Source of the DNA: JBEKIK01 sp050013075
GTDB lineage: Bacteria; Planctomycetota; Planctomycetia; Pirellulales; Thermoguttaceae
Direction: 5' to 3'
Length of the DNA: 32,763 bases
Assembly: GCA_050013075.1 (NCBI GenBank)
Contig: JBEKFZ010000044.1
Span: 1 to 32,763 of the forward strand
The notes beneath the pieces are model-generated. The model saw only the letters and a list, made by a program, of their open reading frames with translations, was not told the origin of the DNA and did no database searches. Both the position numbers and the translations under genes were made by a program. Below are positions 30,874 to 32,763 of the stretch, one piece after another. Each line of letters begins with the position of its first letter. Position 1 is the first letter of the stretch.

Positions 30874-31466
30874 AATTACCCACATTATCAAAATTGGGTT
30901 CTCACGGAGGACCGTGGGAACCAGATGAAGAAAAATCAGTGCAAATGGCCCTGACCAAAGGTTCAAAGCCATCCACAAATCTGCCAAACGTCGAGGTTAA
31001 GCTAGAGAAAGTTTGTCAGATATGCCGAAGACAACGACGAGGCGCCGCAGCCGTCGAGTTCGCTGTAGTTGCGCCGGTTTTTTTCCTGCTCATTTTTGGG
31101 ATGATCGAGTATGGACGCATGGTCATGGTCCAACAGGTTTTAACAAATGCTTCAAGAGAAGGAGCCAGAGTTGGAGTAGTAGATCCGCCGACAGGACAAG
31201 CGAGCTTATCGCAAGTGACAAGCACCGTAAACACCTATCTTACCTCGGCGGGTATTAGTGGGGCAACCATTACGGCATATATAAGTACTAATAGTGGTGC
31301 AACATGGACAGTGACTGACCCTAGCAATGCCTTAAATGGCCAACCGGTTAAGGTCAGCGTGTCGGTGCCTTTCAGTAATGTCAGTTGGCTTCCCACTTCG
31401 ATATTTGGAAACGGAGGCAAGATATTACAGGCGTCCACCGTTATGCGCCGAGAAACAGTACAGTAG
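30870..31466 (+). CDS. TadE-like pseudopilin with repeat-derived N-terminus
   Basis: This is a 198-residue minor pilin-like protein. The TadE core starts at RRQRRGAAAVEFAVVAPVF (about 53-71), with a membrane segment to about residue 82, then EYGRMVMVQQVLTNASREGARVGVVD, and a C-terminal beta-rich region. About 50 residues precede the core; those near positions 9-22 (GSHGGPWEPDEE) are encoded by a dispersed palindromic repeat. The ATG at 30870 overlaps the peptidase stop, but an internal ATG at 30945 is also possible. The core is intact. A hairpin follows before cpaB. Confidence 0.83.
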   Translation: MKLPTLSKLGSHGGPWEPDEEKSVQMALTKGSKPSTNLPNVEVKLEKVCQICRRQRRGAAAVEFAVVAPVFFLLIFGMIEYGRMVMVQQVLTNASREGARVGVVDPPTGQASLSQVTSTVNTYLTSAGISGATITAYISTNSGATWTVTDPSNALNGQPVKVSVSVPFSNVSWLPTSIFGNGGKILQASTVMRRETVQ

Positions 31467-31467
31467 G

Positions 31468-31505
31468 CGTTAAACTCAACCACCTTTGGAAGGGTGAGTT
31501 TAACG
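31468..31505 (+). terminator. Hairpin between tadE and cpaB
   Basis: CGTTAAACTCA (31468-31478) and TGAGTTTAACG (31495-31505) form an 11-bp perfect stem with an extra CACC/GGTG pairing inside. No T tract follows directly, so it may be an attenuator or RNA-stability hairpin between the two pilus genes, not a simple terminator. Confidence 0.45.
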
Positions 31506-31566
31506 GTTATAACGATTATTACGGCATTAAAGTTTTAAGCCCTGTGTGGGGCGCTTGGGGGTTCTC

Positions 31567-32715
31567 ATGCGAGCCAAATCCATGGCTTTGCTGATGTTGG
31601 CGCTGGGTTGCGGCCTGGTTGCCTCGATCGGCATAACACAGGTAATGGCAAAGCGGAATAGCGAGCCGTCCGGGCCTGCCGCTGACACCGTGCCAATCTT
31701 CGTTGCCGTCAGGGATATTTCCTTGGGTGAGCCTTTATCCTCCGCCGTGGTAAGACAAGAATCTTGGCCCAAGGACAAAGTTCCCGCAGGCGCCCCATCC
31801 AACATCGAAGACGTGGAAGGGCGGCGCGTAAGGCAGAAACTTTTTGCCGGCGAACCCATTCTGGAAAATAAATTACTCAGTAAAGGGGCCTCCGCGCAAG
31901 GCGCAAGCGCCGTCATTCCCCTGGGATATCGCGTTGTCTCGGTGCAGGTCGATTCCGTCAGCGGCTCGGGCCTGATCCTGCCCGGAGATCGGGTGGACGT
32001 GCTGGTCTATTTGGTCGGCAGTTCACAACACGAGATCCCGGAAACATCGACCAGAACAGTGTTGCAGGACATCAAGGTCTTTGCCGTCAACGACGTGGTG
32101 GAAATGGACAAAGACGGTAAGGAAAAATCCATAATTGCAAAGACGATTTCGCTTTTGGTCACTCCGGCCCAGGCCGCCAAGGTAACCTTGGCCTGCGAAA
32201 TGGGCAAAATCCGGCTGGTAATGAGGGGCCCCGACGACAATGCCCATGCCGAAGACGCCACGGCAAAGCCGGAGGAGCTTTTGGGTCTTTCCGCCTTTGC
32301 CGATCGGAATAAAGAATTGGCTGATCAAAAAAAGACTGACAATAAAGCGGGCATGTTCGATTTATTGAATCAAATAAAGGCCAACGCGGCAGCCAAACAA
32401 ATGCCGCAACAATGTTCGATGCGGATTCTTAAATCGAACGGAAGAAAACCAAATGACGTGGTTTTACAGTTCGACACCACCGCGGCGGCGGGAAATTCCA
32501 CTTTGGGGCACTGGCGAATCATCAGCGAAACAAATCCAGACGAAAGTCAAACGGACGGAGGGCAAAGCGAGAAAAGCCCGCCATCTTCGGATGCGTCTGG
32601 GGATACGCATCCGAACGCAACCCCTGCTACGCCCCCCAACGCGCCTACGCCTGAATCCGAGGCCGTGAAGGCCTCGGACCATAAGAAGAATTCATCGAAT
32701 TCCAGGAAGGAATAA
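31567..32715 (+). CDS. cpaB: Flp pilus assembly protein CpaB
   Basis: This is a 382-residue exported protein of the Flp/Tad system, in the family with SAF and RcpC/CpaB domains. A signal/anchor segment (about residues 5-22) precedes a SAF-like region with VPIFVAVRDISLGEPLSSAVV and LFAGEPILENKLL, then VIPLGYRVVSVQVDSVSGSGLILPGDRVDVLV, the most typical CpaB block, and ISLLVTPAQAAKVTLACEMGKIRLVMR. The last 110 residues are low-complexity, charged and Pro/Ser-rich. The ATG at 31567 is used; the GTG at 31546 would add seven residues. It continues the tad cluster, which probably goes on past the window. Confidence 0.9.
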   Translation: MRAKSMALLMLALGCGLVASIGITQVMAKRNSEPSGPAADTVPIFVAVRDISLGEPLSSAVVRQESWPKDKVPAGAPSNIEDVEGRRVRQKLFAGEPILENKLLSKGASAQGASAVIPLGYRVVSVQVDSVSGSGLILPGDRVDVLVYLVGSSQHEIPETSTRTVLQDIKVFAVNDVVEMDKDGKEKSIIAKTISLLVTPAQAAKVTLACEMGKIRLVMRGPDDNAHAEDATAKPEELLGLSAFADRNKELADQKKTDNKAGMFDLLNQIKANAAAKQMPQQCSMRILKSNGRKPNDVVLQFDTTAAAGNSTLGHWRIISETNPDESQTDGGQSEKSPPSSDASGDTHPNATPATPPNAPTPESEAVKASDHKKNSSNSRKE

Positions 32716-32724
32716 AAACCATAA

Positions 32725-32763
32725 TGCCGCGACGGGCACCATCGGGCACCGACGGGGCACCAT
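32725..32763 (+). repeat. MITE-like repeat, truncated copy C
   Basis: GCCGCGACGGGCACCATCGG with further GGGCACC units matches the left end of the element at 10716-10850. It is cut by the window edge. Confidence 0.6.

Overview
This window looks like chromosomal DNA from a planctomycete, probably a Pirellulales-type lineage. The assignment rests on gene content I recognise, not on a database search. It includes a GH43-like secreted protein ending in a PEP-CTERM sorting tail, an XrtA/exosortase-style polysaccharide gene trio, a DUF6807 (PmoA-like) secreted protein, Flp/Tad pilus genes, small Cys-rich lipoproteins, and two small proteins of a kind I associate with planctomycetes. Many short palindromic repeats are scattered between, and sometimes inside, genes. 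GC is moderate with AT-rich gaps. Genes lie on both strands in short units, which is typical of the phylum.

Layout. 1-1414: the 3' part of a conserved hypothetical gene and a DUF4282 membrane protein. 1415-1807: repeats. 1808-6048: a CelD/BcsL-type GNAT enzyme, two paralogous minus-strand lipoproteins, a secreted alpha/beta hydrolase and a class IV aminotransferase. 6043-9855 (minus): a Wzz/GumC-like chain-length protein, an ExeA-like AAA ATPase, and a BY-kinase-like protein whose P-loop lacks its lysine. 10048-14521: trpF, a 135-bp MITE-like element, ahcY, lexA, proB and a lone Flp pilin. 14734-20230: a HAD phosphatase, a DUF1015 protein, a gap with three parS-like sites, a phosphohexomutase and a PIN-TRAM membrane protein. 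20231-21573: an AT-rich promoter region, a strongly folded RNA candidate, a 73-aa protein, csrA and a 98-aa protein. 21872-24009: two secreted proteins and tRNA-Ala(GGC). 24262-28633: the GH43/PEP-CTERM protein and a polytopic membrane protein that carries in-frame palindromic repeats. 28639-32763: a Flp/Tad pilus locus with a long structured leader that includes a cyclic di-GMP-I riboswitch, two identical pilins, the prepilin peptidase, TadE and CpaB.

How the parts fit. Several genes suit a sessile, surface-attached life: exopolysaccharide chain-length control, PEP-CTERM surface protein display, Flp pili under probable c-di-GMP control, and CsrA. Housekeeping genes (trpF, ahcY, lexA, proB, phosphohexomutase, tRNA-Ala) lie between them. 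The most notable observations are the riboswitch-headed pilin leader, the candidate structured RNA at 20531-20657, the parS-like cluster, and palindromic repeats translated as part of otherwise normal proteins.
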